Shown: positions 1-8,602 of the stretch, one piece after another
Numbering within the stretch: the stretch's first letter is position 1
Layout: every line of letters begins with the position of its first letter
From: JBDHWG01 sp046328505
GTDB lineage: Bacteria > Chloroflexota > Anaerolineae > Epilineales > JAHCIE01
NCBI GenBank assembly: GCA_046328505.1
Contig: JAXLWL010000002.1
Coordinates: forward strand, 744,001-808,000
Direction: 5' to 3'
Length of the DNA stretch: 64,000 nt
The notes under the pieces: generated by a model
The model's database searches: none
What the model saw: the letters and a program-made list of their open reading frames with translations, nothing else
Told to the model about the DNA's origin: nothing
Made by a program: the position numbers and the translations under genes

Positions 1-752
1 ACGGCCGAGTCGTCATTCTGCATCAAGGGCACGCGTGTACCTTCGATGATCGGTCGACACGGCCAGAGGGCGCCTACGGATTGTATGGCGCTCTGGATAC
101 CTTGCTCAGCGAAGGCTTCTCCGTACTCGCCATGTACATGCCGCACTATCGCCCCGACGATTGCACCGACGGGCACGCCGCCATGTTCGAGATCCAGACT
201 GAGGGCAGCCCGCTGAAGTTCTTCCTTGAGCCTGTGGCGGCGTGCGTGAATTATCTGGGCTCGCAGGCCAACGGGCGTCAGTCGTTGCATGACGGGATCG
301 ATATGCTGGGTTTCTCCGGCGGCGGGTGGACGACCACGGTCTACGCCGCGCTCGATCCGACGATCAGGCTCAGCTTTCCCATCGCCGGCTCACTTCCACT
401 CTATCTGGGCTCAGGTAGTTCGCGTGACCTCGAGCAGACGTTGGCGCCGTTTTACTTGCTCGCGGGATATCCGGAGTTGTATGTGATGGGCGCTCACGGT
501 CCAAACCGACGACAGGTTCAGATTCTGAACCGGCGCGATACCTGCTGTTTTGGCGAAGCGCATATCGACACTTCGCTGGGGCTGTCCTTCGACGACGCCG
601 TGCGAGGCTATGAGGGCCGCGTAGAGCAAACACTGGCCGCGCTCGGTTCCGGCGAGTTTCGCGTCGAGGTTGACGACGTGTCTCCCGGCCACACCATCTC
701 GTCCCACGCTGTGGAGAAGATCATCCTTCCCACCCTCCGCGCCACTTTCTAG
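1..752 (+). CDS. Alpha/beta hydrolase family protein, 5'-truncated by window edge
   Basis: The reading frame is open from base 3 to the stop at 752, so the true start lies outside the window; internal TTG or ATG codons need not be invoked. The visible part reads H-Q-G-H near its beginning, like the oxyanion-hole strand of alpha/beta hydrolases, and later G-F-S-G-G-G-W, which fits a nucleophile elbow (G-x-S-x-G). A histidine in S-P-G-H-T near the C-terminus could complete the triad. No signal peptide can be judged. The substrate cannot be told from sequence; dienelactone-hydrolase or acetyl-xylan-esterase-like folds are possible. It is followed by a 387-bp gap and then a sugar ABC operon, so a role in carbohydrate ester removal is conceivable but only inferred. 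Confidence 0.65.
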   Translation, partial: GRVVILHQGHACTFDDRSTRPEGAYGLYGALDTLLSEGFSVLAMYMPHYRPDDCTDGHAAMFEIQTEGSPLKFFLEPVAACVNYLGSQANGRQSLHDGIDMLGFSGGGWTTTVYAALDPTIRLSFPIAGSLPLYLGSGSSRDLEQTLAPFYLLAGYPELYVMGAHGPNRRQVQILNRRDTCCFGEAHIDTSLGLSFDDAVRGYEGRVEQTLAALGSGEFRVEVDDVSPGHTISSHAVEKIILPTLRATF

Positions 753-999
753 GCCCACGCTCCGAGGAGGGCGAGTCCCAAACGTGATGGAATAAGGCTC
801 AAAAGCCGCACATGGGACTTGATATCTTCGCTAGAATGATTGCAAGAATCGGGCGTCCCTAGAGCAACTACCTCCATCGTCACTCACATCCAGGACCGAA
901 CAGAGTCGGTCTAGTGCTTGCCTACACGCTGCCCGATTTCAGTGCTAGTGCGGAATTTGCTGCCGGGTTTACGCATGTGTGCTGGGCGTCGCTGCCCGG

Positions 1000-1022
1000 G
1001 TCGGACACCCCTGATGTCCGAC
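1000..1022. promoter_or_regulatory. Inverted repeat upstream of the ABC-transporter operon
   Basis: The 387-bp gap between 752 and 1140 has no convincing gene. It contains GTCGGACA and its exact reverse complement TGTCCGAC separated by 7 bases. The position, about 120 bp before the binding-protein start, suits an operator or a leader hairpin for the sugar-uptake operon. No T-run follows, so it is not a typical terminator. Its function is inferred only. Confidence 0.3.
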
Positions 1023-1139
1023 GGAGGGCACCTCCAGCAGCCCGATAGCGAACAACGCCGCGTGGTTACTTGTAGTGAGATCGGTGTCGTGTTCGGTAGA
1101 GCGTCGTAACAGACGAGCTGCAACTGGAGGAGGCACTAA

Positions 1140-2546
1140 ATGCCCAGCAACAAGAGCAGGTTTGCGGTTGTCATTCTTTCGTTGATCCTGATGCTCGTGG
1201 CGACCCAGTGCGGTGGAGGAGCAGCAAGTACGGCTCAGGCTCCTGCCCAAGCGCCTGCGTCGGGTCAGCAAGCGTCCGCGACACAGGCCCCGTCCGGCGG
1301 CCAGGCCGCTTCGCAGGGGGCCTCGAAAGACCAGGTTGAGTTGCACGTTGCCTGGTGGGGGTCCCAGGACCGCCATGATCGCACGATCAAGGCCATCCAG
1401 CTTTTCGAGCAGAAACACCCCAACATCAAAGTCACATACGAGTTTTCGAGCTTCAACGACTACCTGACCAAGCTGTCGACCCAGGCGGCCGGCGGCGCTC
1501 TGCCCGACGTCATGCAGATGGACTACGCCTGGATCGCCGAGTGGGCGCAGCGCGGCCTGCTCGTGCCTCTGGACGACTACACCAAGAACGGCTCGATCAA
1601 CGTTGCCGACGTCGACCCCTCCAACCTCAACGGCGGCAAAGTCGACGGAAAGCTTGTCGCGGTCAACCTCGGTTCCAATTCCCAGAACTGGGTGCTCGAC
1701 GCAGACGCCTTCAAGAAGGCGGGCATCGACCTTCCCAAGGACGACTGGACGTGGGCCGACTTCGAGAAGATCGCGATGGCGCTGCATGAGAAGCAGGGCA
1801 ATTGGGCGCACGGCATGGCGATCGCCGACAACCAGCTGTGGAAGTCGCTGTACCTGTCTGAGGGGGCGTGGGCGTTCGCCAAGGACGGCACGCAGCTCGG
1901 CTACACCGACGACAAGCCGCTGGTGGACTGGCTGAACATGATCCTGCGCCTCCAGAAGGCCGGGGCGGTGATGCCGCACCAGGAAGAGTTGGCGAGTTAC
2001 GCGAACGCGAGCCCGGAGCAGTCGCCGACGGTGAGCAGCAAGGCCGACATGGAGTACTTCTGGAGCAACCAGATCACCGCTTTCGCGAAGGCGGCCGGCG
2101 ACAATCGCAACTTCGTGCAGGTGCCGCTGCCGCGTCCAGCGGGCGGCAAGTCGGCGAACTACATCAAGCCGAGTCAGTTCTTCAGCATCAGCACTCAGTC
2201 GAAGCACCCGCAAGAAGCGGCGGCGTTCATCGACTTCTTCACCAACGATATCGAGGCGAACCAGATCCTCGGCGCAGAGCGCGGCGTGCCCATCTCGAAC
2301 AAGGTGCGCGACGCGATCAAGCCGCAGATGGGCAAGTCGCAGCAGGCGATGTTTGACTATGTTGCTCGCGTGAGCAAGGATGCCCAGCCGGTTCCGCCGG
2401 CCGACCCGCCGGGTGCGACCGACGTGATCAACAACGTCTACAAGCCTCTGATTGACCAGGTGTTGCTCGATCAGTTGGCCCCAGATCAGGCAGCGAAGCA
2501 GCTGCGCGACCAGGCCAACACCATCCTCGCCAAGAACAAGAAGTAA
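1140..2546 (+). CDS. ABC transporter extracellular sugar-binding lipoprotein (family 1)
   Basis: A 468-residue solute-binding protein. The N-terminus is a lipoprotein signal peptide: Lys/Arg near the start, a hydrophobic stretch at 8-20, and the lipobox-like V-A-T-Q-C with Cys24 as the lipidation site. A low-complexity Ala/Gln/Pro/Ser linker (about 27-65) then leads into the globular domain beginning V-E-L-H-V-A-W-W-G. The family-typical segment around L-P-D-V-M-Q-M-D is present. The start ATG is preceded by a strong GGAGGAGG-type ribosome site. Two permeases follow in the same direction, giving the usual binding protein-permease-permease order of a carbohydrate uptake 1 (CUT1) importer. Downstream glucuronate isomerase suggests a uronate or oligo-uronide ligand, but ligand specificity is inferred. 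Confidence 0.93.
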   Translation: MPSNKSRFAVVILSLILMLVATQCGGGAASTAQAPAQAPASGQQASATQAPSGGQAASQGASKDQVELHVAWWGSQDRHDRTIKAIQLFEQKHPNIKVTYEFSSFNDYLTKLSTQAAGGALPDVMQMDYAWIAEWAQRGLLVPLDDYTKNGSINVADVDPSNLNGGKVDGKLVAVNLGSNSQNWVLDADAFKKAGIDLPKDDWTWADFEKIAMALHEKQGNWAHGMAIADNQLWKSLYLSEGAWAFAKDGTQLGYTDDKPLVDWLNMILRLQKAGAVMPHQEELASYANASPEQSPTVSSKADMEYFWSNQITAFAKAAGDNRNFVQVPLPRPAGGKSANYIKPSQFFSISTQSKHPQEAAAFIDFFTNDIEANQILGAERGVPISNKVRDAIKPQMGKSQQAMFDYVARVSKDAQPVPPADPPGATDVINNVYKPLIDQVLLDQLAPDQAAKQLRDQANTILAKNKK

Positions 2547-2639
2547 GCGGTGTTGAACGCGCCTCGGTGCTCGATAGTGCCGAGGCGCGCTCTACCCATC
2601 CGCTGCCCTCGTGAGATTTCCCAGGAAGGGAGCGCGAAC

Positions 2640-3605
2640 ATGGCCACTAGCGGACAGATTGTGAGCGACGAAGCCCGAGCCGCTGGACGAGCGACGAGCC
2701 GTTCGGCCGCGCGGCCGCGACGAAGAAGGAACAACAACCTCGCCGGCTACCTGTTCATTTCTCCGTGGCTGATCGGCTTCCTGCTGTTGACGGCGGTTCC
2801 GATGCTGGCGTCGTTGTACTTTGCCTTCACGGACTACAGCATCCTGTCACCGCCGAAGTGGGTGGGTCTGGCGAACTTTGATCAGATGTTCTTCCACGAC
2901 CCACGCTATTGGAAGTCGGTGCAGGCGACTTTCTACTACGTTTTCGTGGCGGTGCCGCTGCGGCTGGCCTTCGCGCTGGCGGTGGCGATGCTGCTCAACA
3001 ACCATCGCCGCGGGGTGGGGACGTTCCGCGCCGCCTACTACGCGCCGTCGATCATCGGGGGCAGCGTGGCGGTAGCGGTGATGTGGCGGCAGATCTTCGG
3101 GACGCAAGGGGTGATCAACGGCATCACGGCGATCGTCGGGATTCCGGCCGTGACGTGGCTGGGCGACCCGAAGACAGCCATCTGGACGCTGATCGTGCTG
3201 GCGATCTGGCAGTTCGGGTCGCCGATGCTGATCTTCCTGGCGGGGTTGAAGGCCATCCCGAAGGAACTGTACGAGGCGGCGTCGATGGATGGAGCCAACC
3301 CGTGGTCGCAGTTCGTGCACATCACGCTGCCGATGCTGACGCCTGTGATCCTGTTCAACCTCGTGATGCAGATCATCACCGGCTTCATGGTGTTCACGCA
3401 GGCGTTCATCGTGACAGGTGGTGCGCCGCTGGACACGACGCTGTTCTACGCGCTGTACCTCTACCAGCGGGCGTTCGTGAACTTCCAGATGGGCTACGCG
3501 TCGGCGATGGCGTGGGTGCTGCTGATTGTCATCGCGGGGTTCACGGCGCTGATCTTCCGATCGTCGTCGGGCTGGGTGCACTACGAGACGAATGAAGGAG
3601 ACTAG
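2640..3605 (+). CDS. Sugar ABC transporter permease, MalF/UgpA type
   Basis: A 321-residue inner-membrane permease. The ATG at 2640 is chosen because GGAAGGGAG precedes it at good spacing; an in-frame start at 2550 would add a run unlike the family. The N-terminus is cytoplasmic and Arg-rich (about 17-30), followed by about six membrane segments beginning L-A-G-Y-L-F-I-S-P-W-L-I. The conserved EAA loop that contacts the ATPase is visible as Y-E-A-A-S-M-D-G-A near residue 220. It is followed after two bases by the partner permease, so the two are probably translationally coupled. No cognate ATPase is encoded nearby; a shared MsmK/UgpC-type ATPase elsewhere is expected for CUT1 systems. Confidence 0.92.
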   Translation: MATSGQIVSDEARAAGRATSRSAARPRRRRNNNLAGYLFISPWLIGFLLLTAVPMLASLYFAFTDYSILSPPKWVGLANFDQMFFHDPRYWKSVQATFYYVFVAVPLRLAFALAVAMLLNNHRRGVGTFRAAYYAPSIIGGSVAVAVMWRQIFGTQGVINGITAIVGIPAVTWLGDPKTAIWTLIVLAIWQFGSPMLIFLAGLKAIPKELYEAASMDGANPWSQFVHITLPMLTPVILFNLVMQIITGFMVFTQAFIVTGGAPLDTTLFYALYLYQRAFVNFQMGYASAMAWVLLIVIAGFTALIFRSSSGWVHYETNEGD

Positions 3606-3607
3606 AC

Positions 3608-4504
3608 ATGGCGCAGGCGCAAGCTCAGACGAATGCAATGGCGCGGGCGGCGAGACAGGGGCACGTGGGGCGCAAGCGGGTGCGAACGCTGGTGTACTAC
3701 GGCGGAGTGACGTTGCTCGCCTTCATCATGGTGTACCCGATACTGTGGCTGTTCGGGAGCTCCTTGAAGCCGGGGAACGAGATCTGGACGACGGTCTCGT
3801 CGGTGATCCCGCAACACGTCACGTGGGAGAACTACACCAACGGCTGGCGGGGGTTCGGGGGCATCTCGTTCACGACGTTCTACAAGAACTCGTTCATCTA
3901 CGCGACGGTGGGCACGATCGGGATCGTGTTCAGCTCCGCGGTGGTGGCGTACGGGTTCAGCCGAATTCGGTTTGCCGGGCGGCGGTTCTGGTTCGTGTGC
4001 CTGTTGCTGACGCTGATGCTGCCGGCGCAGGTGACGATCATTCCGCAATACATCGCGTTCAGCAAGCTGCAGATGCTCAACACGTGGTGGCCGCTGCTGA
4101 TGCCGAAGTTCTTCGGGGGTGCGTTCTTCATCTTCCTGTTTATGCAGTTCATACGGGGGATCCCGAAGGATCTGGATGAGGCGGCGTTCATCGACGGGTG
4201 TGGGCACGCCGGGATCTTCTTCCGGATCATCCTGCCGTTGATTGTGCCGGCGCTGATCACGGCGGCGATCTTCTCGTTCTACTGGACGTGGGAGGACTTT
4301 CTGACGCCGCTGGTGTACATGACGAATCCGGTGAACTACACGGTGTCGCTGGCGCTACGGTCGTTTGCGGACCCATCGGCGGCGACCGACTGGGGTGCGG
4401 TGTTCGCGATGTCGGCGCTGACGCTGGTGCCGGTGTTCGTGATCTTCGTGCTGTTCCAGCGTTACCTCGTCGAGGGTATCAGCACCAGTGGCTTGAAGGG
4501 ATAG
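3608..4504 (+). CDS. Sugar ABC transporter permease, MalG/UgpE type
   Basis: A 298-residue permease paired with the preceding gene (2-base gap, ribosome site GAAGGAGA overlapping the upstream stop). After a basic N-terminal tail (to about residue 25) there are about six hydrophobic segments. The EAA loop is present as L-D-E-A-A-F-I-D-G-C-G followed by H-A-G-I-F, in the C-terminal half. The family match is clear from L-W-L-F-G-S-S-L-K-P-G near residue 45, typical of the second permease of CUT1 importers. It ends just before a 10-bp perfect hairpin. Confidence 0.92.
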   Translation: MAQAQAQTNAMARAARQGHVGRKRVRTLVYYGGVTLLAFIMVYPILWLFGSSLKPGNEIWTTVSSVIPQHVTWENYTNGWRGFGGISFTTFYKNSFIYATVGTIGIVFSSAVVAYGFSRIRFAGRRFWFVCLLLTLMLPAQVTIIPQYIAFSKLQMLNTWWPLLMPKFFGGAFFIFLFMQFIRGIPKDLDEAAFIDGCGHAGIFFRIILPLIVPALITAAIFSFYWTWEDFLTPLVYMTNPVNYTVSLALRSFADPSAATDWGAVFAMSALTLVPVFVIFVLFQRYLVEGISTSGLKG

Positions 4505-4529
4505 CTTACAGCTTACCGAGCTTTACTTA

Positions 4530-4558
4530 GGGCACCTCGGGCGCTCAGCGAGGTGCCC
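4530..4558 (+). terminator. Hairpin after the ABC permease genes
   Basis: GGGCACCTCG is followed by a 9-base loop and the exact complement CGAGGTGCCC, giving a 10-bp GC-rich stem 25 bases after the permease stop. There is no T-tract, so it may be a weak terminator or a processing/stabilising hairpin that lowers expression of uxaC relative to the transporter. Confidence 0.5.
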
Positions 4559-4579
4559 TATCCATTGGGAGGTTGCACT

Positions 4580-4879
4580 ATGCCCAGCACAATCGGGCTG
4601 ACGGAGGCAGCCGACGCGCTCAAGGAACAATTTGGCGCTCGGCTCGAATCGGGGCATGATGAAGGCGTGCGGCTGATGAGCAACGCGCTCCGGGAGCGAC
4701 TCGGCGTGTCGCGGCACGAAGCCGACAAGCTGGTGCGTGACCTGGAGGATGGGCAGGCCATCCGTTGGACGGCCGAGAGAGAGGCGCCCACGCCAGGCAT
4801 CGACAGCGGCACCGGCGAGACGGTCGGCTGGGAGCTTCCGATTCCCGCGCCGGTCGAAAGCGGCGACTGGCAACTGTGA
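4580..4879 (+). CDS. Small winged-helix-like protein of unknown function
   Basis: A 99-residue protein. The start is set at the ATG behind GGGAGG. The first 60 residues read as amphipathic helices, including L-G-V-S-R-H-E-A-D-K-L-V followed by D-L-E-D-G-Q-A-I-R-W, which has the helix-turn-helix plus wing pattern of short winged-helix domains. The C-terminal 35 residues are Pro/Gly-rich and probably extended. No family is named with confidence. It sits between the sugar permeases and glucuronate isomerase on the same strand, 45 bp before uxaC, so a local regulator or an accessory of uronate metabolism is a reasonable inference. Confidence 0.6.
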   Translation: MPSTIGLTEAADALKEQFGARLESGHDEGVRLMSNALRERLGVSRHEADKLVRDLEDGQAIRWTAEREAPTPGIDSGTGETVGWELPIPAPVESGDWQL

Positions 4880-4924
4880 GACGCCCATTGGGGCGGTACT
4901 GATGCGAGACAAGGAGATACATCG

Positions 4925-6388
4925 ATGACGCACCACGCAGATGGCAAGACACTCACACGTCCCAAGTGGCGCCTGCCAGATGATCGTTACTTCGACCCGG
5001 CCCCCGCCCAACACCAGGCGGCCCTGGAGCTTTATCAATCAGTGGCGAAGCTGCCACTCATCAGCCCCCACGGCCATGTCGATCCGCGGCTGTTGGCCGA
5101 CGACAACGCAACGTTCGGCTCGCCTACGGCCTTGTTCCTGATTCCCGATCACTACATCTTTCGCATGCTCTACTCCCAGGGCATTCCGCTTGAAGACCTG
5201 GGTATCCCGCGCGTCGACGGCGGGCCAACCGAGCAAGACCACCGCAAAATCTGGCAGATATTCGCGGATCACTTTTACCTGTTCCGAGGCACGCCCACAG
5301 GCGCGTGGCTGGCCGACGAGCTGGCCAATGTTTTTGGTACCGAGGAGAAGCTGACGAGCGAGACTGCTCAGGATATCTACGACGACCTTGAAGCCAAGCT
5401 CGCCCTGCCAGAGTTCCGCCCGCGTGCTCTCTTCGAGCGATTCAAGCTCGAAGTCCTGTGTACGACCGACGCGGCGACCGATACCCTGCAGTATCACAAG
5501 GCGATTCGGGAGTCCGGCTGGTCCGGCGTCGTCCGACCAACGTTTCGGCCTGATGCGGTCGTCAACCTGGATGCCCCGCGCTGGCGGCGGAACATCGACG
5601 CGCTCAGCGAGACCAGCGGCGTGACGGTCGACTCCTACGCGCACTTCATCCAGGCGTTGGAGCAGCGCCGCGCCTTCTTCAAGCAGATGGGCGCGACGGC
5701 GACCGACCACGCCTCGGTTACTCCGTATACCGCGGAGCTTAGCTCGACCGAAGCGGATGCCATCTTCCAGCGCGCGCTGCGTGGACAGGCGAGCGCGGAG
5801 GATGCGCGGCGCTTCACGGCGCATATGCTGATGGAGAATGCCCGCATGAGTGTCGAGGATGGGCTGGTCATGCAGCTTCACCCCGGCTCGGTCCGCGACC
5901 ACAACGAGAGCATCTACCAGCGCTTTGGCCGCGACATGGGCGCCGATATCCCGCAGGCGACAGAGTATACCCACAATCTGCGGCCGCTCCTGAACAAGTA
6001 CGGCAACAACTCGCGGCTGCGGCTGATTGTCTTCATGCTGGACGAGTCGGCGGAGTCGCGCGAGCTTGCGCCTCTGGCGGGACACTATCCGGCGATGCGC
6101 CTTGGTCCTCCGTGGTGGTTCTTCGACAGTATCAACGGGATGCGGCGCTTCTTCGACAACGTTGTCGAGACGGCTGGGCTGTACAACACTGTGGGCTTTA
6201 ACGACGACACGCGCGCGTTCGCTTCTATCCCGGCGCGGCACGACCTCTGGCGCCGCGTGGCCTGCAATTGGATTGCCGGGCTCTTTGTCGAAGGCGTCAT
6301 CGATATGGACGATGCCCGCGAGATGGCGCTGGACATGTCCTACCGCCTGGCGAAACAAGCTTACAGGCTGGATGTAGCCGACCGGTGA
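4925..6388 (+). CDS. uxaC: Glucuronate isomerase
   Basis: A 487-residue protein whose length and motifs fit uronate isomerase, which converts D-glucuronate to D-fructuronate (and galacturonate to tagaturonate), the first step of hexuronate breakdown in the cytoplasm. The amidohydrolase-superfamily metal site is seen as S-P-H-G-H-V-D at residues 47-53. Other family landmarks are the early F-L-I-P-D-H-Y segment and the C-terminal G-F-N-D-D-T-R-A-F followed by P-A-R-H-D-L-W-R-R. An AAGGAGA ribosome site precedes the ATG. Together with the upstream ABC importer it points to uptake and catabolism of uronic acids, presumably plant polysaccharide-derived. The later pathway enzymes are not in the window. 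Confidence 0.93.
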   Translation: MTHHADGKTLTRPKWRLPDDRYFDPAPAQHQAALELYQSVAKLPLISPHGHVDPRLLADDNATFGSPTALFLIPDHYIFRMLYSQGIPLEDLGIPRVDGGPTEQDHRKIWQIFADHFYLFRGTPTGAWLADELANVFGTEEKLTSETAQDIYDDLEAKLALPEFRPRALFERFKLEVLCTTDAATDTLQYHKAIRESGWSGVVRPTFRPDAVVNLDAPRWRRNIDALSETSGVTVDSYAHFIQALEQRRAFFKQMGATATDHASVTPYTAELSSTEADAIFQRALRGQASAEDARRFTAHMLMENARMSVEDGLVMQLHPGSVRDHNESIYQRFGRDMGADIPQATEYTHNLRPLLNKYGNNSRLRLIVFMLDESAESRELAPLAGHYPAMRLGPPWWFFDSINGMRRFFDNVVETAGLYNTVGFNDDTRAFASIPARHDLWRRVACNWIAGLFVEGVIDMDDAREMALDMSYRLAKQAYRLDVADR

Positions 6389-6447
6389 AGCCGGGCGCAC
6401 TCCTTCAACCACTGTGTGACGGCCGGTTGTGGCAGGGCGGGCGGCTG

Positions 6448-7092
6448 TCAGATGAGCTGGTCAGTGGCGGCGATGTGCACGGCTTCGGTGCGATTGGAAG
6501 CGCCGAGCTTGGCGAAGATGCTCTTGAGGTGAAATCGCGCCGTCGACTTGGTGATATGAAGGGCGTAGGCGATTTCGGCATCTGTCTTGCCCTCGGCGAC
6601 CAGGCGGAGGACTTCTAGTTCGCGCTCCGATAGGTGCTGCGCGGGCGGCTGCTGGTGGTTCGGTGTCGCCTCGGCGAGGGCTTGCGTGACCTCGGGGGAG
6701 AACGTGTGGCGCCCCCGCGCCGCGCCGCGCACGGCGGCCAGCTCGACGGTCGAGATTGTCTTGAGCAGGTAGCTCGCAGCGCCCGCGCGAATGGCCTTCT
6801 GTGCCAGCCCCACTTCGCAGAACGTCGTCAGCGTGATGAGGTGGATCCGCGGCATCTCGGCGCGGATGTTGGCGATAGCTGTCGGGCCGTCCATGCCGGG
6901 CATGACGACGTCGATCAGGACGACATCGGGCTGAAGCTTGCGGCACATTTGTACGGCTCTCTCGCCGCTCTCGGCCTCGCCGATGCATACCATGTCGCGC
7001 TGAGCGGTCAGAAAGATCCTAAGGCCATAACGCATCGTCGGGTGGTCGTCGACAACCAGCACCCGAATCGGCGCGGCGGAATCAGCGATCAT
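6448..7092 (-). CDS. NarL/FixJ-family two-component response regulator
   Basis: A 214-residue protein with an N-terminal receiver domain (about 9-125) and a C-terminal LuxR-type helix-turn-helix (about 145-210). The acidic pair D15-D16, the phosphoacceptor D61 in V-L-I-D-V-V-M-P-G-M-D-G and Lys111 in S-Y-L-L-K are all in place. The HTH begins L-S-E-R-E-L-E-V-L-R-L-V-A-E-G-K, a standard LuxR_C signature. Its ATG overlaps the end of the upstream small membrane protein by 11 bp, indicating translational coupling. No histidine kinase is adjacent. The regulated genes are unknown. Confidence 0.92.
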   Translation of the reverse strand: MIADSAAPIRVLVVDDHPTMRYGLRIFLTAQRDMVCIGEAESGERAVQMCRKLQPDVVLIDVVMPGMDGPTAIANIRAEMPRIHLITLTTFCEVGLAQKAIRAGAASYLLKTISTVELAAVRGAARGRHTFSPEVTQALAEATPNHQQPPAQHLSERELEVLRLVAEGKTDAEIAYALHITKSTARFHLKSIFAKLGASNRTEAVHIAATDQLI

Positions 7093-7321
7093 GATTCTCT
7101 TCCGTGTACGCGTCGCAGAAGGCCAGGTACGTGACCAGCGTGGCGGCGGTCAGCAACGGAAGCCGCGCCCAAAATGCCGCCGAGAAGTCATGTCCGAGCC
7201 ATATGACGGCTGTATCGCTCATGCTGAAAAAGAACACGCCGTAGACCGCGGAGAAAGCAGCAAGCAGCAGATAGTTGCGCTCGCGCAGCCGCAGAAACAT
7301 CACCAGGCCGTAGGCTGCCAT
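7082..7321 (-). CDS. Small membrane protein coupled to the response regulator, possibly a sensor remnant
   Basis: A 79-residue hydrophobic protein with two to three membrane segments (F-S-A-V-Y-G-V-F-F-F and L-L-T-A-A-T-L-V-T-Y-L). The ATG at 7321 is used; a TTG at 7339 is also possible, and neither has a good ribosome site. An in-frame stop lies a few codons further upstream. The 11-bp overlap with the response regulator implies co-expression. In this position one expects a sensor kinase, so this could be the surviving membrane part of a decayed sensor or a genuine small accessory protein. No family was recognised. Confidence 0.45.
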   Translation of the reverse strand: MAAYGLVMFLRLRERNYLLLAAFSAVYGVFFFSMSDTAVIWLGHDFSAAFWARLPLLTAATLVTYLAFCDAYTEENHDR

Positions 7322-7339
7322 GTATTGAGGCGAGGGCAA

Positions 7340-7649
7340 CGAGGCACTACTTGCCTACACTTCTGAATTATCCGCCTTCCTCCACCATAGTCAACCTCGC
7401 ACACTGAAATCAACCTGCCGGTCAAGTTCGCTGCCTGGGGCCCGCGGGCCTTCGGCAGCCGTCGTTTGTTCCAACTGGCCGATCTGTTATTTGTGATAGG
7501 CATTAGTGATGGTTTAGCCCTGTCTATTGTGGGGGTGCATTCGCGCCCTCGATGCGCTATCGTGACAGCAGAACCGTGTAGCGTCGAGGAACGTCGCCGG
7601 AGAAGTCCTCCCTAGCGATACGTCCTTCTCTATATGGAAGGAGAATCAC
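7340..7649. other. Intergenic region, no gene seen
   Basis: About 310 bp between the minus-strand regulator pair and the plus-strand cytochrome module. Open frames here are short and have no family resemblance. It must carry the promoter for the cytochrome genes. A ribosome site (GGAAGGAGA) lies at its right end. No clear promoter boxes could be fixed by eye. Confidence 0.5.
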
Positions 7650-7859
7650 ATGCCTCCACTGCCCCCGTGCGAGACGACCGGGCTGATTAACCTGTGCGCA
7701 CCTGCGCTTGTCATCAACTGGCCGAGCTGGTTCTACATTCAGGTACCCAACGTCATCTGGTTTGGGCTGGTGTTGCTCTTGCTGGTCCTCGGCATCTTCC
7801 TGCCCTTCCCGGCCAGGGAGATTGACACGACGGGCTATGACGTGCCGAAGGGAGAGTAG
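7650..7859 (+). CDS. Small single-span membrane protein of the cytochrome b module
   Basis: A 69-residue protein with one strongly hydrophobic helix (W-F-G-L-V-L-L-L-L-V-L-G-I-F-L-P-F, about 38-55) and a short charged tail. It has a good ribosome site (AAGGAGA) and ends two bases before the cytochrome b start, so it is part of the same operon. Small one-helix subunits are common in cytochrome bc and b6f complexes, and a structural role in such a complex is inferred. No named family was recognised. Confidence 0.7.
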   Translation: MPPLPPCETTGLINLCAPALVINWPSWFYIQVPNVIWFGLVLLLLVLGIFLPFPAREIDTTGYDVPKGE

Positions 7860-7861
7860 CG

Positions 7862-8602
7862 ATGGGACTCAAGAGCGACTGGCGAAAGCTTGAAGCCGAC
7901 GTAAGAAAGATGGCGGAGTGCGGCGAAGACGCTATCGTCATCGTCGACGATCCCGCCAAGCTGCCACCCGAGCTGCGGAGCACGCTCGACGGCCGCACGC
8001 GGCGCTGGTTTCTGAAGGACTGGCCGCCCCAGCAGCTCCTCCCCGATGCGGAGCCAATCTACGTCAAGAGCTGGCTGTACACGATGGGCGTGGCAACGCT
8101 CGCGTCCATGATCATGCTGTTCGTCACCGGCATCATCCTCGCCATCTTCGGCCCCGAGTGGTGGCTCAATACGAGTCTCGGCGCCTTCGTGGATGCCATG
8201 CACTACTGGTCTGTGGAACTGTTCTTCCTGTTCATGGCGGTGCACTTCCTCGCCAGCTTCCTGATGGGCGCCTTCCGCGGCAGGCGTTGGGCGACGTGGA
8301 TGTTGGGCGTCCTTTCGTTCCTGACCGCCGCCGTTACCGCGCTCACCGGCTACGCCTCGCTCCAGGACTGGGAGGGGCAGTGGGTCACCACTCAGGCCAA
8401 GGACGCCATCAACTCGACCGGGTTAGGCGCGTTCTTTAACCTGCTCAATCCGGGCCAGATCATCACGATGCACGTGATCCTCTTCCCGGCGATCGTTCTC
8501 TTCGTCGTCCTCATTCACCTTCTATTCGTGCGCAAGCATGGCATCACGCCGCCGTACGACGCGCGGGAAGAGCACCTCGCTCCGCTGGAGGCGTCCAAAT
8601 GA
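7862..8602 (+). CDS. Cytochrome b, b6-like N-terminal domain
   Basis: A 246-residue membrane protein with four predicted helices after a roughly 65-residue soluble N-terminus. The two haem-ligand pairs of the cytochrome b/b6 family are visible: one helix has His-X13-His (M-H-Y-W ... V-H-F), and a later helix has His-X14-His (M-H-V-I ... I-H-L). The X14 spacing in the second pair is the pattern known for b6-type proteins. The length also matches b6 (four helices) rather than full-length mitochondrial-type cytochrome b. It probably carries electrons between quinol and a partner oxidoreductase. The stop overlaps the start of the next gene (ATGA), so the two are coupled. No Rieske gene lies next to it. 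Confidence 0.85.
   Translation: MGLKSDWRKLEADVRKMAECGEDAIVIVDDPAKLPPELRSTLDGRTRRWFLKDWPPQQLLPDAEPIYVKSWLYTMGVATLASMIMLFVTGIILAIFGPEWWLNTSLGAFVDAMHYWSVELFFLFMAVHFLASFLMGAFRGRRWATWMLGVLSFLTAAVTALTGYASLQDWEGQWVTTQAKDAINSTGLGAFFNLLNPGQIITMHVILFPAIVLFVVLIHLLFVRKHGITPPYDAREEHLAPLEASK

Noticed and set aside
5039..6412. A 457-codon minus-strand frame opposite glucuronate isomerase
   Set aside because: It is a shadow of uxaC with Arg/Val-rich composition and no recognisable domain.
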